Shown here: positions 25,901 to 36,813 of the stretch, piece by piece
Numbering within the stretch: position 1 is the stretch's first letter
How the letters are laid out: each line of letters starts with the position of its first letter
Source of the DNA: Phallusia mammillata
Taxonomy: Eukaryota > Chordata > Ascidiacea > Phlebobranchia > Ascidiidae
Length of the DNA: 64,000 nucleotides
Reading direction: 5' to 3'
Assembly (NCBI GenBank): GCA_003260075.1
Contig: QLIY01000484.1
Span: 23,833 to 87,832, forward strand
Notes under the pieces: generated by a model
Told to the model about the DNA's origin: nothing
Seen by the model: only the letters and a program-made list of their open reading frames with translations
The model's database searches: none
Program-made: the position numbers and the translations under genes

Positions 25901-27293
25901 ACTTTACCAAGAGGAGATTCATCAGCATTTAATAATGTGGTTGTCAAGCATAATTTCAACAGGAGAGTGCTGCCTTGTCCCGAGTTGAAAACTGACTTGG
26001 ATGCCACAAGAGGTATTCACCAGTATTTGTTTGTGGTAGTTGTGTATGTTCACAAGCAGTCTTACCCAAACTTTTTTGTGGCACTGCCACTGCACCCTAT
26101 TCTTAAAACCTGTCTAACCGTAGTCAAATTACTCATTTCGGTGAACTAAGTAGGCCATTTATGACTAAAACAGGTGTGCAGTAACCAAAATGAGAAAATA
26201 AGAAACAATAATGTATTTTTGATTGTCCGGTAAAGAGTTTGTTTTCTTTGTGTAGTATGTTTTCATACATTTTGTGCTCATGGACACTATCGATCCCACA
26301 GACCTTCTATGAGTCTCGAACCCCAGTTTATGAACCTATTTATGATCAGAATATAGACAAATATTTTGTATCTTCAGTTCCCCTAACACTGTTCGGTGGC
26401 AAAGCAATGATCAACAGCAATAAGGCTGATGGGTTTAGCAGCATAAATGACACTGAAGGTAACTTTTAAACAGCTTTAAGAACTAAACATCATGTAACAT
26501 ATGTTTCTATTTACAGGCAATAGGGCTTGTACATCCGGCACCTTTACCACACCCAAATGTCGTCACTCACGCTACACCCCAAATGGCGCCTTCAGTCAAC
26601 ATTTGAATGCAGATTCACCAACACAACTGCAATTGCTGGGAAGTAGTCTGATGGAAGGCTTACTTGGGGATAGCCCACGCTCAACTGCTGTTGGTTCATC
26701 AAATGGTCATTGGTCAATTTCAGGAAATGGAAACTGCAGACTGCTCCGTGCCCTTAACTTGATGTCACCAACAGATTGTTTAGCGGTATGTAAACTTTAT
26801 CCCTTATTGTTAATCAATTTTGTTGATACTAATAGATCTAGAAACAAAAATTTTGATTACTGTAATCATTTGCTTGCCATTATGAAAAACCTGTCAGTTG
26901 ACCAAACAAAAGTTGTCTAAACAAAAAAACAATTTGTTTCTACTCCACAAAAAGGAAGCTAGGGTTTCTGAAGTTGTTTTTATGTAGTTTGACGAACAAA
27001 AATTGAGCACCAGTGAGAACTCTTACACTCACTCAACCAACTGAAATTTGTTTTAGACCTCTCCTCCAACTCCAACATGTGTTAGAAAGAGGGGCAATGG
27101 AAATGTCTTGCCTTCCCCTGAGCCTAGTCCAGAAGCAGGAGCTTATGTGGGTCAGCATTCACAGGGACTCGGTGGACACTATGCAGACTCATATGGCCTT
27201 GCAGGAGACATTTGTGCCTTGGTCGCTGGTCAAAGGGCGCATACTCCTGTAACTGGGTATCTCCAAAAGAGAAGGCGAAGCAATGAAACATGA
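17438..27293 (+). CDS. RAVER1: Raver-type ribonucleoprotein PTB-binding protein
   Basis: Nuclear RNA-binding co-regulator of PTB-dependent splicing; raver proteins also bind vinculin and alpha-actinin. Exons 17438-17554, 18052-18118, 18181-18391, 18453-18567, 19092-19235, 19350-19446, 20113-20289, 20391-20470, 20599-20940, 21390-21502, 21587-21680, 22366-22515, 25532-25753, 25874-26012, 26302-26458, 26517-26785, 27057-27293. Three RRMs: about 28-98 (RRVSLKNIP), 100-172 ([10 protein letters not shown]...[10 protein letters not shown]) and 182-258 ([11 protein letters not shown]), followed by [10 protein letters not shown]. The C-terminus has LPSPEPSPE then [17 protein letters not shown], almost the raver1 ending. 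The junction 26012/26302 does not close in phase (donor phase 1, acceptor frame 0), so an exon edge or small exon is wrong there. Introns carry two hAT MITEs, several assembly joins and the C-to-G join-polarity switch. The start ATG at 17438 is the best visible, but upstream exons cannot be excluded. raver1 versus raver2 is not separable in a tunicate. Confidence 0.9.
17892..17989. repeat. 49-bp perfect-length tandem duplication
   Basis: Units 17892-17940 and 17941-17989 start agctttta and differ at one base (ttatat/ttacat). No C10/G10 run separates them, so this tandem repeat looks genuine. It lies in raver intron 1. Confidence 0.85.
18637..19037. mobile_element. Non-autonomous hAT MITE, 401 bp, in a raver intron
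   Basis: Begins tagtgatgggacgagtacc and ends ggtatcgtcccatcacta, an inverted pair with few differences. Flanked by 8-bp sequences gttaaatt (18629-18636) and gtaaaatt (19038-19045), a target duplication with one mismatch. Internal tactcggtatcga motifs repeat. Confidence 0.9.
19504..19692. repeat. Near-identical pair joined by a C run
   Basis: Copy 1 19504-19596, copy 2 19608-19692, both starting taccaaatatatcctgac and ending ggttgca, with an 8-bp indel difference. Eleven C at 19597-19607. Intronic assembly join. Confidence 0.8.
19730..20030. mobile_element. Non-autonomous hAT MITE, 301 bp, in a raver intron
   Basis: Starts caggggtcggcaacc and ends ggttgccgacccatg (one mismatch to the inverted start). 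Flanked by identical 8-bp duplications ttgtattg at 19722-19729 and 20031-20038. Subterminal ggcaacacatgcca / tggcacacgtgcca are also inverted. Confidence 0.94.
21052..21130. mobile_element. Possible pogo/Tigger-type MITE fragment
   Basis: cagtagacctctgttaatct near the left and ggattaacagatg near the right form an inverted repeat around ggaccagtttggtcc. The CAGTAGACC...GTTAATC sequence resembles pogo/Tigger termini. A similar remnant (cctaatccggacaa) is near 44870-44890. Low-confidence class assignment. Confidence 0.4.
21697..21823. repeat. Near-identical pair joined by C10
   Basis: Copy 1 21697-21755, copy 2 21766-21823, one SNP (attcc/attgc). C10 at 21756-21765. Intronic assembly join. Confidence 0.8.
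21962..21972. other. C11 run without flanking duplication
   Basis: Eleven C between unrelated flanks (gtgggtggt / gaatccaaagg). By analogy with the other runs this is a probable contig join where no overlap was kept. Confidence 0.5.
22516..25531. other. Large raver intron containing low-quality assembly
   Basis: Three-kilobase gap between raver exons. It holds a duplicate pair around a single N (22704-22762 / 22764-22820), a 97-base C run (22848-22944), another N at 25231, and a second copy at 25232-25310 of sequence from 23934-24012. A poly-T/C tract lies at 24055-24098. A direct repeat gcgcaccacaaacg occurs near 24272 and 24653. Frames near 24858-25353 look weakly coding ([14 protein letters not shown]) but I recognise no gene. 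Confidence 0.6.
22848..22944. other. 97-base C run, assembly artefact
   Basis: An uninterrupted run of 97 C, much longer than the ten-base joins. It sits next to an N and a duplicated segment, so it is treated as unresolved sequence rather than a real microsatellite. Confidence 0.7.
25313..25544. repeat. 111-bp pair joined by G10, duplicating a raver exon start
   Basis: Copy 1 25313-25423 and copy 2 25434-25544 end with the same splice acceptor and the first bases of a raver exon (cag|CCCAGTGGTCTTC). They differ at two bases. G10 at 25424-25433. Only copy 2 continues into the full exon, so copy 1 is an allelic end, not an extra exon. Confidence 0.85.
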
Positions 27294-29126
27294 TTGTGGG
27301 TATTGAGTTTGTTAAATTGGTAGTCAATGGCAACATGTTAATCAGTTTTGTTTTACAGTTCTGGCCATCAGAACAGTGCCTTTTCTCTGGAAGTTCATTT
27401 GTAATCAGTGCACACTCCATCATAATCGATTGCTGCTTTCCCCTACACTGCATCTCTGCTTTTTTAATGTGTTTTACATTTCATTTGTTGTTGCTGTTAT
27501 TTTTTATCATCGTTTTTGATGCAGCTTCTGTTTCTACATGAAAACTATGGCTATTGTGGCTGTATAAGTGAACAGATGCAAAAATGTACTTCTTAAATGA
27601 ATTTATAAATAGAAAAAAAGATGTACCGAACCATTGGCCTTTTTCCCAACAAGGTGCATATTGAACTAACTACTCGACTTGATTTCTCCTTACTGTACTG
27701 CTACTTCTGTTTCGCTAGCTGCATAGCTAAGATTGGCCTAGTCTTTTGTCATTCTAAATCAGTACCCACTTTTCAGTTTTGCTTCATGCTTTGCTTGGTG
27801 ATCTTGTGCCATACTATTGTCAATTACCCTTTAAAAAAATTGTGCTCCTGTGTTGTCACACATATAACCTGGATTTTTCCTCTGGTAAGTATATTTGCTG
27901 TTGTCATTGATACTCGTTTGTGTGCAACTTTTTTTCTCCAGCAAAGCATTAAACAAAAAGTCATTCTGTTTTGCTTTTTTTAATTATTTTATTCCACTTT
28001 CTGTTCCTTTTTCAAACTTCTGCAGTTTTATTCTTTCTTTGACTGTTATTGGACTTGGGACTTTTTGTTCTTGCGTTTAAATACAAGTTTTAAGTTGGAA
28101 TAGTTTCCTGTATCTTTGCTCAATAATTGTATACTATGGGTCTCCTAACAATTAAAAATGTTGCTTGTTTTTACAGCATAGAACATTTTACGTTCTGTCT
28201 AAAGGCTGAAGCTATATTTATAACTATAACTGTTGATTATGGGGTACATTTTACTAGATATGTTTTTGTTTCACGGCTCAATAGCCCCAGTGTTAGCCTG
28301 TTAGCCCTGGAGGAGTGAAATGTTTTTCAAAGTTTTTGTGATGTTGTGGTCTAGCTCCCTTAAACAGGTCAAATTATTAAACAATTTTGAAATTGCATAA
28401 AAGTCCATTAATGGAGCGTGGCATTGTATGGTGTCAATTGTCGAGACCTTATAAGTTATAACCCTAAACCACCTAAATGGTTTGGTTAACATTTGCACAC
28501 ATGTCTAAACTGGATGAAGTTTCAAAGATTACTTCTTCCTATATGTAAATTTTCACTGGCCTCCAATGTGTCAAATTTTTGAAAACGGTAGATACCTTCG
28601 ACCTTAAAAGCACCAAACTTTTACCTGCACATGCATATTTGACAACCTTACATGTGCAGGGTGAAATGAACAACATTATACAAAATGTTGTCTAATATGG
28701 GACCCAATGTTAAATAATATGGTGAATATTTGCCCTTCGAAAAGTAGGTAACAGTGTAAGTACAATGGCTTTGTGCTTAGCCACAGTTTTAGTTTCGATT
28801 TAGTTACCTCCTAATATGTGACCAAATGTTGAATAAACTCTTTTCTGAACAGGTAATAAGCACAAATTTGAGAAATGTTCTAAAATTAAAATACAATACA
28901 AAACTTTCACATGGCTGATCAAGTAAGCTACATTCACTCCAAAAGCAAATTGGTGAAATAAGCATGTTGGTCACAACGGTGAAGCAGCACAGACATTGTT
29001 CAATTTATAAAGAGCTATATTACACAACAAAAAGCATGAGTCTTTGATGAACTTTTTGTCAACGTTTCAGTTGGCCTGTAAATTTCACTACAACGCCAAC
29101 AAAACAACAAACCGGCAGTGTAATCA
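27294..29126. other. Convergent 3' region between raver and SGTA
   Basis: Raver and SGTA converge here, so this is probably mostly 3'-UTR and spacer. AT-rich; no coding frame or RNA gene recognised. Confidence 0.5.
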
Positions 29127-31460
29127 TCAGGACTGGGGTTGATCTGAAGAATCTGTGTTGTTACTGGTATTTGAGTTTTGCACTTGTTGGCGAAGCTGTT
29201 CAACCAGTTCTGGATTTGTTTCAGAAATCTGCTGTGCAAACTGCTGACCCCTAAGAATACATACAACACTACTGTGGTGGTTTCTATCATATTACTACAA
29301 TCATGGTTTGGCTAAAATGACTGTTTAATCTCTAAGCATATTCAAAGTGAGTATTTTACAACTTGATGAGTTTGGAATCAAAACAGCAACACATGAAAGT
29401 ATAATTGATATGCACTTGAAGTAGTGGTGGGCAGTTTTTTTTAAGGTTTGGTTTGGGTGACCGCTAAGTAGTTTTAAGAGACCGCAAGTGTTTCATTTAA
29501 ATACCAAAAAATAGCCATATTTGCTTAAACGAATTATTTATNTTGCAAGTCCAAATTTTGGGAAACTGCTGGAGAAATTTGGGGGACCGTTTCGATCCCC
29601 CAAAACACCTTAAAAAAAACACTAGTGGTGGGATTCAGCAGGTTCGCATCCGTATCTATAGAACCGCCTCACAAAATTTGATGAGATCAGCGAACCGGAT
29701 AGCATTACTGGTTACTGTCAATGGACTTTTTGTAACAGAACCGGCTGTCAAGAATCAGCTGACTAAAAATTTGAATCCCACCACTGACTTAAAGTGTGTT
29801 TTACAAAAACAGCAACACATCCTAAAAGTATTCCTTCACTTACATTTGCATGATATCTGAAAACTGTGGTGGTTGAGCAGCATTTGCAGCTGCCTCGCCA
29901 CTACCACTTTCCACAGATTGACTGCTACTTCCAGCATCTGATCCTGGTGGTTGTCCTCCTAGCCCACCCATCAAGTTCATGGCCATCTGCTGCATTTGTG
30001 GATTTTCCATGACCTGCCACAATACCTGGCTTTATTAACTGAACGGGTGCTTTGTGCCAATCCTAACCATTAATGAAACACACAGGTTATATACGTACAC
30101 AAAAGCCACAAATTGATATAACATTGTAACTTATATTCTATCAATTTAACCTAAAATATGAGATAGTTTTAAAACCTGTTTAGCCATGTTCATAAACATG
30201 GGATTGTTTAAAAAGTTTCCAATGCCTCCCATTCCTGGTGGCATCCCTGGCATACCTGATGGCATTCCTGGCATGCCCTGAAACAAACAAAACAATATTT
30301 TAGTTTCTGCATTTAATTGATAAATATAATTAGTCTTACAGCAGGTGCCTGGGTTTTTTGTTTCTCTTGGGCAATTTCCATGTTTTTCTTGTAACCTTCA
30401 TTATTTGGGTCAAGTTCCAAGGCCTTTTCATAGCATTTAATTGCTTCATCATAGATTTCCATTTTTGAGTAAGTCAACCTATACCAACATCATCTAATGT
30501 TAAAATGGTCTCATCACAAAATTAGAAGGGTTGCTTTTGCTATTATGTACATGCCACATACCCTTAAAACAATATATATGTCCACAAAAGCATATGTCCT
30601 GACACACATAAAAAGTTGTCAAATATGCCAATTCAGAAACTAATTTGACCAAATCGAGTCCTTCTGATTTCAGTTTAAAGGGCAAAAAAATTAACAACAG
30701 CTTTCAATATATTTCAATATACTTTTTATGTGCCCCTGTTAGGAAATATACCAATAATACAAAATATGACAAACCCCATTCGACTGTAGGCCTTGCTGTA
30801 TTGTGGATCAATTTCCAAAGCTTTTTTGCAATCTCGTAAGGATAAGTCAAACTTCTGTCTTCCAGTATGGGCTGCAGCCCTAAAATCAACAACAAAAATG
30901 TTTTTTTCAGGTCAAGCGTTCATTATCAAAAATCCAGTCTGATTGTACGAATTTTAATGTGCAGGATGTTAAATTCAATGAAAGTTAGCATATTTACCTA
31001 TTACAGTAGTACACAGCATTGCAGGAGTCAACTGCTATTGCCTTGTCATAACATGAAATCGCTTCTTCATATCGTTCTTCCCTCATGTGACCATTTCCTT
31101 CTTGTTTAAACTTTTCTGCTACAGCCTTTTCTTCATCATTAAGCTCCTTCGCTGGAGGCTAACAATTTGTACAATTAATGTACAACACTTTAAATGCTTT
31201 TTTATGTTGCAGCCTGCTTTTTTATGTTCAAATCACAAAATATAACTCACTGGTGCTGGACATGCTTCAACAAATATATCTATCAACTTTTTTTGTGTCG
31301 AAGGTACATCTTCAGGGGTAGTTGCATAGGCCATGTACAAGCATTGCCTGGCCACATCAATGCTCTCGGCCATATCTGGAGTCACTCCATCCCTTTTAAG
31401 TTCATTCTCAAGGAATTCAACAATTGCTGCAACCAACCTTTTGCAATCATCGGGTGACAT
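29127..31460 (-). CDS. SGTA: Small glutamine-rich TPR-containing co-chaperone
   Basis: Cytosolic co-chaperone that hands tail-anchored and mislocalised hydrophobic proteins to the BAG6/GET machinery and binds HSP70/HSP90 by its TPRs. Exons in order: 31251-31460, 30998-31158, 30775-30879, 30340-30478, 30176-30277, 29844-30013, 29127-29250; 336 residues, about the size of human SGTA (313). N-terminal dimerisation domain (MSPDDCKRLVAAIVEFLENEL), TPR block from about residue 78 (AVAEKFKQEGNGHM; YYCNRAAA; ALEIDPQYSKAYSRMG; ALELDPNNEGYKKN), then GMPGMPSGMPGMPPGM repeats and the diagnostic GQQFAQQISETNPELVEQLR. The first ATG is at 31460; the frame upstream has no nearer ATG. SGTA versus SGTB cannot be separated; a tunicate probably has one. 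Confidence 0.96.
29422..29625. mobile_element. Inverted-repeat element, probable hAT MITE
   Basis: The left end tagtggtgggcagttttttttaaggt region and the right end accttaaaaaaaacactag are inverted. It contains N at 29542. Lies inside an SGTA intron, directly beside the next MITE. No clear target duplication seen. Confidence 0.5.
29623..29786. mobile_element. hAT MITE of the CAGTGGTGGGATT family, 164 bp
   Basis: tagtggtgggattca at the left, ttgaatcccaccactg at the right. The interior matches the element at 45944-46127 in reverse orientation (accggctg, ctgtcaatggactttttgt, gatctcat/gatgagatc parts). Target duplication not evident, perhaps because of the adjacent element. Confidence 0.85.
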
Positions 31461-32591
31461 ATTGTTTAAATACAAGATTTATACAGTTAGGGAAATGATG
31501 ACAATCTTGCAAAAATAAAAAGTACTTTACAAACTGCGTTACACACAAATTAAATAACCTACCATGATATCGTTTTATAAACGTATTACTAATAACGTGA
31601 GGGATCATTATAACCGTCACCCTTGGTGTCACAAAAACTGCATACATTTACTATTAAGGACTTGTCACATAGGCGGATTTTTGTGGATTGTAATTAACAA
31701 CTTGCATTGTGCATTCTTAAAGCAGTAAGCAGAGCACCGTCTTTGCATCGAATGGTGATTCGACGACTCGACGTGTAGCCAAATTCACAGCCCTAATTCT
31801 TTTGCCGTCTTTATCATTTTAGACCATATTCAATATGGCATATTGTGCACAAAAAATGTACACATTTATTTCGGTACAAACTATTCTCGAAACATTATAA
31901 GAGAAAAATTAACAAAAATATACCCTCAAAATATACAAGATATTTCAACACGTTGAGATACTGGTAACCATTCAAGCGTATGAAATGCTAAATCATAAAA
32001 GCGTAAAAACAAAAAAGATGAAATTCGCAGGACAAAAGTATTTCAAACAACCTCATCTTTTGCAGAATAAAAGCAACCAATAAAAATAATATTTTTTTAA
32101 AATATTTAAAACTGCAAAACTTTTTTTATTTTTTGCCTGTTTTGTTGTATAATCATCTATTGTGTAATACAATGCACATCATCAACGAAATATTTCGTGA
32201 CAGTGTTCTGATTGACGTATACATTGTTTCAAGTAATTTTAGAATAATATTTTTCTGAAAATTTGATTTGCTGTAAACAAAATTAATTTTGTATGGAAAC
32301 CTAGTGAAATTGAATGCCTGAATAATTTCCACCAATCAGAAAAGTCCCTTTAAACGAATAGTTGTGACGAGGGATTGAGAAATGGCTTGGAGGGATGTTC
32401 AAATAAAACAATAGCTCTTTTTGCTCAAGCAGTCTTTTTTCCTGCATACACATCACAAATAAATCTGTACCGTGCTTATTACCTGTCCTGTTAGAGTATG
32501 TTACTTTCAATAGACAGTACTTTCCGTTGTGAAAGTAATATTACCGTTTAACTTTTGCAGTTATTGTTTGTAAGTTTTATTACTGAACAAA
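31461..32591. other. Divergent intergenic region, SGTA / CDC20
   Basis: 1.13 kb between the SGTA and CDC20 start codons; probably both promoters. AT-rich, no gene and no strong motif recognised. Confidence 0.5.
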
Positions 32592-35500
32592 ATGTCCTCT
32601 CAGTTTGATTTTGAAAATGAGGTTAATAGTTTAATGCGGTTTGACAAGCCATTGCAATCTGGTCCAGTGGCAAGGTGGCAAAGAAAAGCCAGTGACCTGT
32701 CTATCAGTGCCAGCACAAGTTTACATAGCAGATCACTTAATATCAGGTATGAATATTTATGATTATAAATTTATAATCAAACTGTAGTTTTTGTGCGGAA
32801 GTCCCGTGGTATGTAATTAGTTGGAAAAGACACGTTTCACATTTCAAAGTTGCCTGAAAGATTGTTTATAAATTCTGATTTGATCAAATAATTTTAATAT
32901 ACTTTGGTACATTCCTGCATTATACTACTAAAAATATATTGTTCTTACAGTCACAGCAATTTCCATAGTAACACAAGCAGTCCTTCAAAGCAGCCTAATC
33001 GTTCCTTATGTCAAAGTGTTAACAGAACACCTGGAACTTCGAAAACACCCAAATCAGGAAAAGTAAAAACTCCAGGTACACAACATTCTGTAGTTGTAAT
33101 TGACAATATACTAATATCTTGATGCAACAAAATTGCAGGAAAACTAAAGCCGTCAAGCAAAAATTCCAGTCTCAGCAAAACACCAAGCAGAGGGGATAGA
33201 TTTATTCCCAACAGACAAGCCACTAACTTTGAAGTGGGCCACTACAAACTGTTGTCAGAAAATGGTACTCTATGATGGAATTAAGTAGCAACAAACTAAA
33301 TTTAATAAAAAATCGATGTTCTTTGTCAAGGAGGTGATGGTGAGGAAGGAACATTGGCTCAAGATGATTACAAAAGACGAATGAGTGAAAATCTGTATAA
33401 GGCAAGTGGAATATCAGGCGGTGAGAGGATTTTAGCTTTTAAATCCAAACTTGCTGCAGTAGAAGGATACCAAAATAATGCAAAGGTGAGTATATTAGGT
33501 TACAGTCCTTTTCCCCATAAAAACAAAGAAGTTAATCTGGTTTATTTTCACCTTATCTTGTTTATTTAAATGAAAAAAAATGTTTAAACCCTGACTTGTT
33601 CTACAGGTTTTATACAGTTCAGCGAAAAAATCCAACACTGACAAAAAAAAGGTTCGCCACATACCAACCACAGCAACAAGAGTCCTTGATGCTCCAGATC
33701 TCGGAAACGATTTCTGTAGGTTTTAACCTCTGTGATTTTCAAATTGTCTGTGGACAATGCATGTCTTGGATTTTGTTTAAGTATACATACTTCCTATACA
33801 GCAATTCTAAATTTCATAGATCTCAATTTGCTTGACTGGAGTTCAACCAACAATGTAGCTGTGGTGCTTGCTCAAGCTGTGTATATATGGGATGCTTCAA
33901 GTGGTGAAATTCAGATGCTCATGTCAATGGAAGGGGCAGATGATTATGTTTCCTCAATAAAGTGGCTGGCTGATGGGCAGCACATTGCTATTGGAAACAG
34001 CAACGCTGAAGTCCAGGTTAGGTCATACCCTAGTTTTGTTATATGTCAGCATGCTTTCAATAAGCCACAAAACATATGCTTCTTCTTTCACAGTTATGGG
34101 ACGTTAATGAAAACAAACGTGTTCGAAATATGAAGAGTCATGCTGGTAGGGTTTGTTCCTTATCATGGAACGAGCACATTTTAACAAGGTAAGAATTTTA
34201 TTTCTTGTTGCATTCTTGGTTACTGTTTTTGCAAACACTTGATACTTCTGTTTAGTGGATCGCAAGACGGCTTCATTCACCACCATGATGTGAGAGTGGC
34301 ACAACATCATGTTGGAACACTAACTGGCCATTCACAGGTTACAAAATTTTGTTTATTCACTTTCAGTTTTATAAATCAGGTGTGTTTTACACTTTTCTGT
34401 TTTTTGTTTATAATTCCACACACTTTGGGCTTGTAGCATTTTGGCGAATTTAAGCAATAAAGCTTCACATCTGTCACTGACAGCTTATATTGTAGTGGTC
34501 CTCAACTTGTTTCAGCTTATGGACGACCTGATTAAAATAATGTCATTGCCCATTCTAAGCATACAGGAAAACATTTTGGCTTAAAATATATTTCACCAAA
34601 ATCGAATTTCGAGAACAGCCAAAAAGTAATTGACAGCTGACATTTTTGACCCAACATATAGTGTGCAACTATCTCCAGTCTATCATCAAATATAGTGGAT
34701 GTCCTGTGGGCCACCTAAAAAGTCATCCTAGATGGCCAGTTGAGAATCACTGGCCTATTCAATAAAAAATGTACTAGCTTGTAGCGCTTGGTAGTAAAGT
34801 TCCATTTAAAATAAGTTTTAATTTTTAATTTTGAAAACTGTGTGTCTAGACATGTACTTATGGTGTACATAATAATGCTAGCAAACCCGTTTCGATTTTA
34901 TGTGTAAAAGCAGTCCCTACCATCACATTCAGTTAACTGCTTTTTGTGTTTTTTGGCTGCATAAAGCCAAAAATATGTGCAAACCGCGAGTCTAACAGCA
35001 TTCACGATTTATTGGTTAGGAGGTTTGTGGGCTTGAATGGTCAAGTGATGGAAAGTACTTAGCAAGCGGGGGCAACGACAACGTCGTCAACGTTTACAGC
35101 GGACGAGAAACGAAACCGCTATACACGTTCACTGATCACCAATCTGCAGTTAAGGTAGCTGCCAGCGTCTTCATATCGTATAACGTGCGAATTTACACAA
35201 ATTTCTTGACTGGGTGCTTTTAGGCTGTTGCGTGGTGCCCATGGCAATCTAACTTGCTTGCCACTGGCGGAGGAAGCAACGATCGTCATATTCGATTCTG
35301 GAATACTCACAGCGGTGCGAACGTTAAAGCCATTGATACAAAATCGCAGGCAAGGACCATGTCATCTGTATGTTATTGCTGACCAAGTGTATTGATTCTT
35401 AATTCGGAAGTTATGTTCAGGTTTGTGCTATCAAATGGTCGACACACTACAGGGAATTGGTGTCGTCTCATGGTTACGCCCACAATCAGTTGACGGTTTG

Positions 35501-35799
35501 GTCGTATCCTTCCATGCAATGGATGCAGGACTTGATGGGACACTCCGCACGAGTAAGTCTCATTCTAACTCCGCATCTTTGTGTCATCGAGCCTATCAAG
35601 GTTGTTTTTTATTAAGGTTCTCTACCTGGCGATAAGTCCGGACGGCCAAACGGTGTGTTCGGGTGCCGCTGACGAAACCCTCCGCCTGTGGGACTGCTTT
35701 ACGGTTGATCCTACACAAAAGAAGAAAAAAGAGAAACCTTCAGCGAATGCTCAATCGTCAAATGGCAGCAGAATCAATTCGTTGTTTTCTATTCGATGA
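32592..35799 (+). CDS. CDC20: Cell division cycle protein 20, APC/C activator
   Basis: WD40 co-activator that brings substrates to the anaphase-promoting complex and is the target of the spindle checkpoint. Twelve exons: 32592-32746, 32951-33075, 33139-33264, 33331-33485, 33607-33715, 33820-34016, 34094-34188, 34256-34337, 35020-35154, 35224-35349, 35421-35552, 35617-35799; 539 residues (human 499). C-box DRFIPNR at about 113-119; Mad2-binding-like region ERILAFKSK; propeller from YLNLLDWSS, with [45 protein letters not shown] and [11 protein letters not shown]-terminal IR dipeptide for APC/C docking. The KEN-box position reads LLSEN and the CRY-box position VRHIP, both diverged. The intron after 35349 begins with GC (CAG|GCAAGG). 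A hAT MITE lies in the intron 34338-35019. CDH1/FZR is excluded by the better match to CDC20 throughout. Confidence 0.97.
34493..34752. mobile_element. hAT MITE, 260 bp, in a CDC20 intron
   Basis: Left end tagtggtcctcaactt and right end agttgagaatcactg are inverted (CAGTGGTTCTCAACT type). Candidate flanking duplications are too diverged to be sure. Confidence 0.75.
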
Positions 35800-36348
35800 T
35801 TTTACCTTGTTTCTTCTTAATTAATTTGACTTGAACGCGATTGTTGACCACACTTAAGTTGTAGTGCAGCAATGCGGCCCTGAAATAGTATACCTTGAAG
35901 TATGTGTTTTTATCTGTGATCTCATCGACATCTTGGCCCAAATAAAACAGTCTTCTTATTATATAATGCCAAGTTTGGATCGTAAGCTTGTAAAATGAAA
36001 AATGCCTTTTCCGAAGCATGAGGAGGGATTTCATCAAAATATAATTTTTGTTGTTGGTAGGTATTAATGAACCTAAATTGATTTTTGTCTTTTTATTTAC
36101 GATATAACCAAATCCAAACGTGTCGGACAATGCTTTTAGTATCAACTAACAGTTCGCTTGGTACTCAAACGATGGAATTAGTCGAGTTTGTTTCAACTTT
36201 TGATTGAGTAAAGCTCAGATAAACCTGCATCCGTTTTGGCAAAGCTCGGAAACAGCTAAAATAAAAACTTTAAATTCTGAAAATACTAGTTTTGTTCAGA
36301 GACATCAAGTTTAGACTGACATAAGTAACATACCAATACCAACCCCGC

Positions 36349-36550
36349 ACCTCCATTTTAAAAACTGAGCCCTAAACCTGAAACGAGAGAATTAACCCTG
36401 TAGTAGAGGATTTCTGTGTCAGAAACAAAATATTGTTCGGCGTCGGGGGGGGGGACCTCCATTTTAAAAACTGAGCCCTAAACCTAAAACGAGAGAATTA
36501 ATCCTGTAGTAGAGGATTTCTGTGTCAGAAACAAAATATTGTTCGGCGTC
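36349..36550. repeat. 96-bp pair joined by G10
   Basis: Copies 36349-36444 and 36455-36550 start acctccattttaaaaactg and differ at two bases. Exactly ten G at 36445-36454. Confidence 0.85.
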
Positions 36551-36785
36551 CATCGTAACAAGAAATGACCGACAAGTGGATGAAGTACTGTTGTCAAACA
36601 AGAAAAATATGTACTAATCTTCTCTGTTGTGTACTTCTTTCCATTATTTTGCAAAGCTATTTAAAAATATTATAATGATGCTTGCTTTTTAGTTGGTTCA
36701 TGTCAGACTGTCAGCATCTTTGTTTTTGTTTTTTTGTTGGTTTAAAATAATGTAATTTCTTTGTTGATTGACAAAAAGAGTGGGT

Positions 36786-36796
36786 GGGGGGGGGGG
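36786..36796. other. G11 run at the TTLL7 5' edge
   Basis: Eleven G, no duplicated flanks seen. Probable contig join just upstream of the TTLL7 start. Confidence 0.5.
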
Positions 36797-36813
36797 ACCA
36801 GAATTTTTTGGTG

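Larger units (their letters stand above)
35800..36813. other. Spacer between CDC20 and TTLL7 with joins
   Basis: No gene. Contains a 96-bp duplicate pair around G10 (36349-36444 / 36455-36550, two SNPs; G10 at 36445-36454) and a G11 run at 36786-36796, eighteen bases before the TTLL7 start codon. The TTLL7 promoter sequence may therefore be incomplete. Confidence 0.6.
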
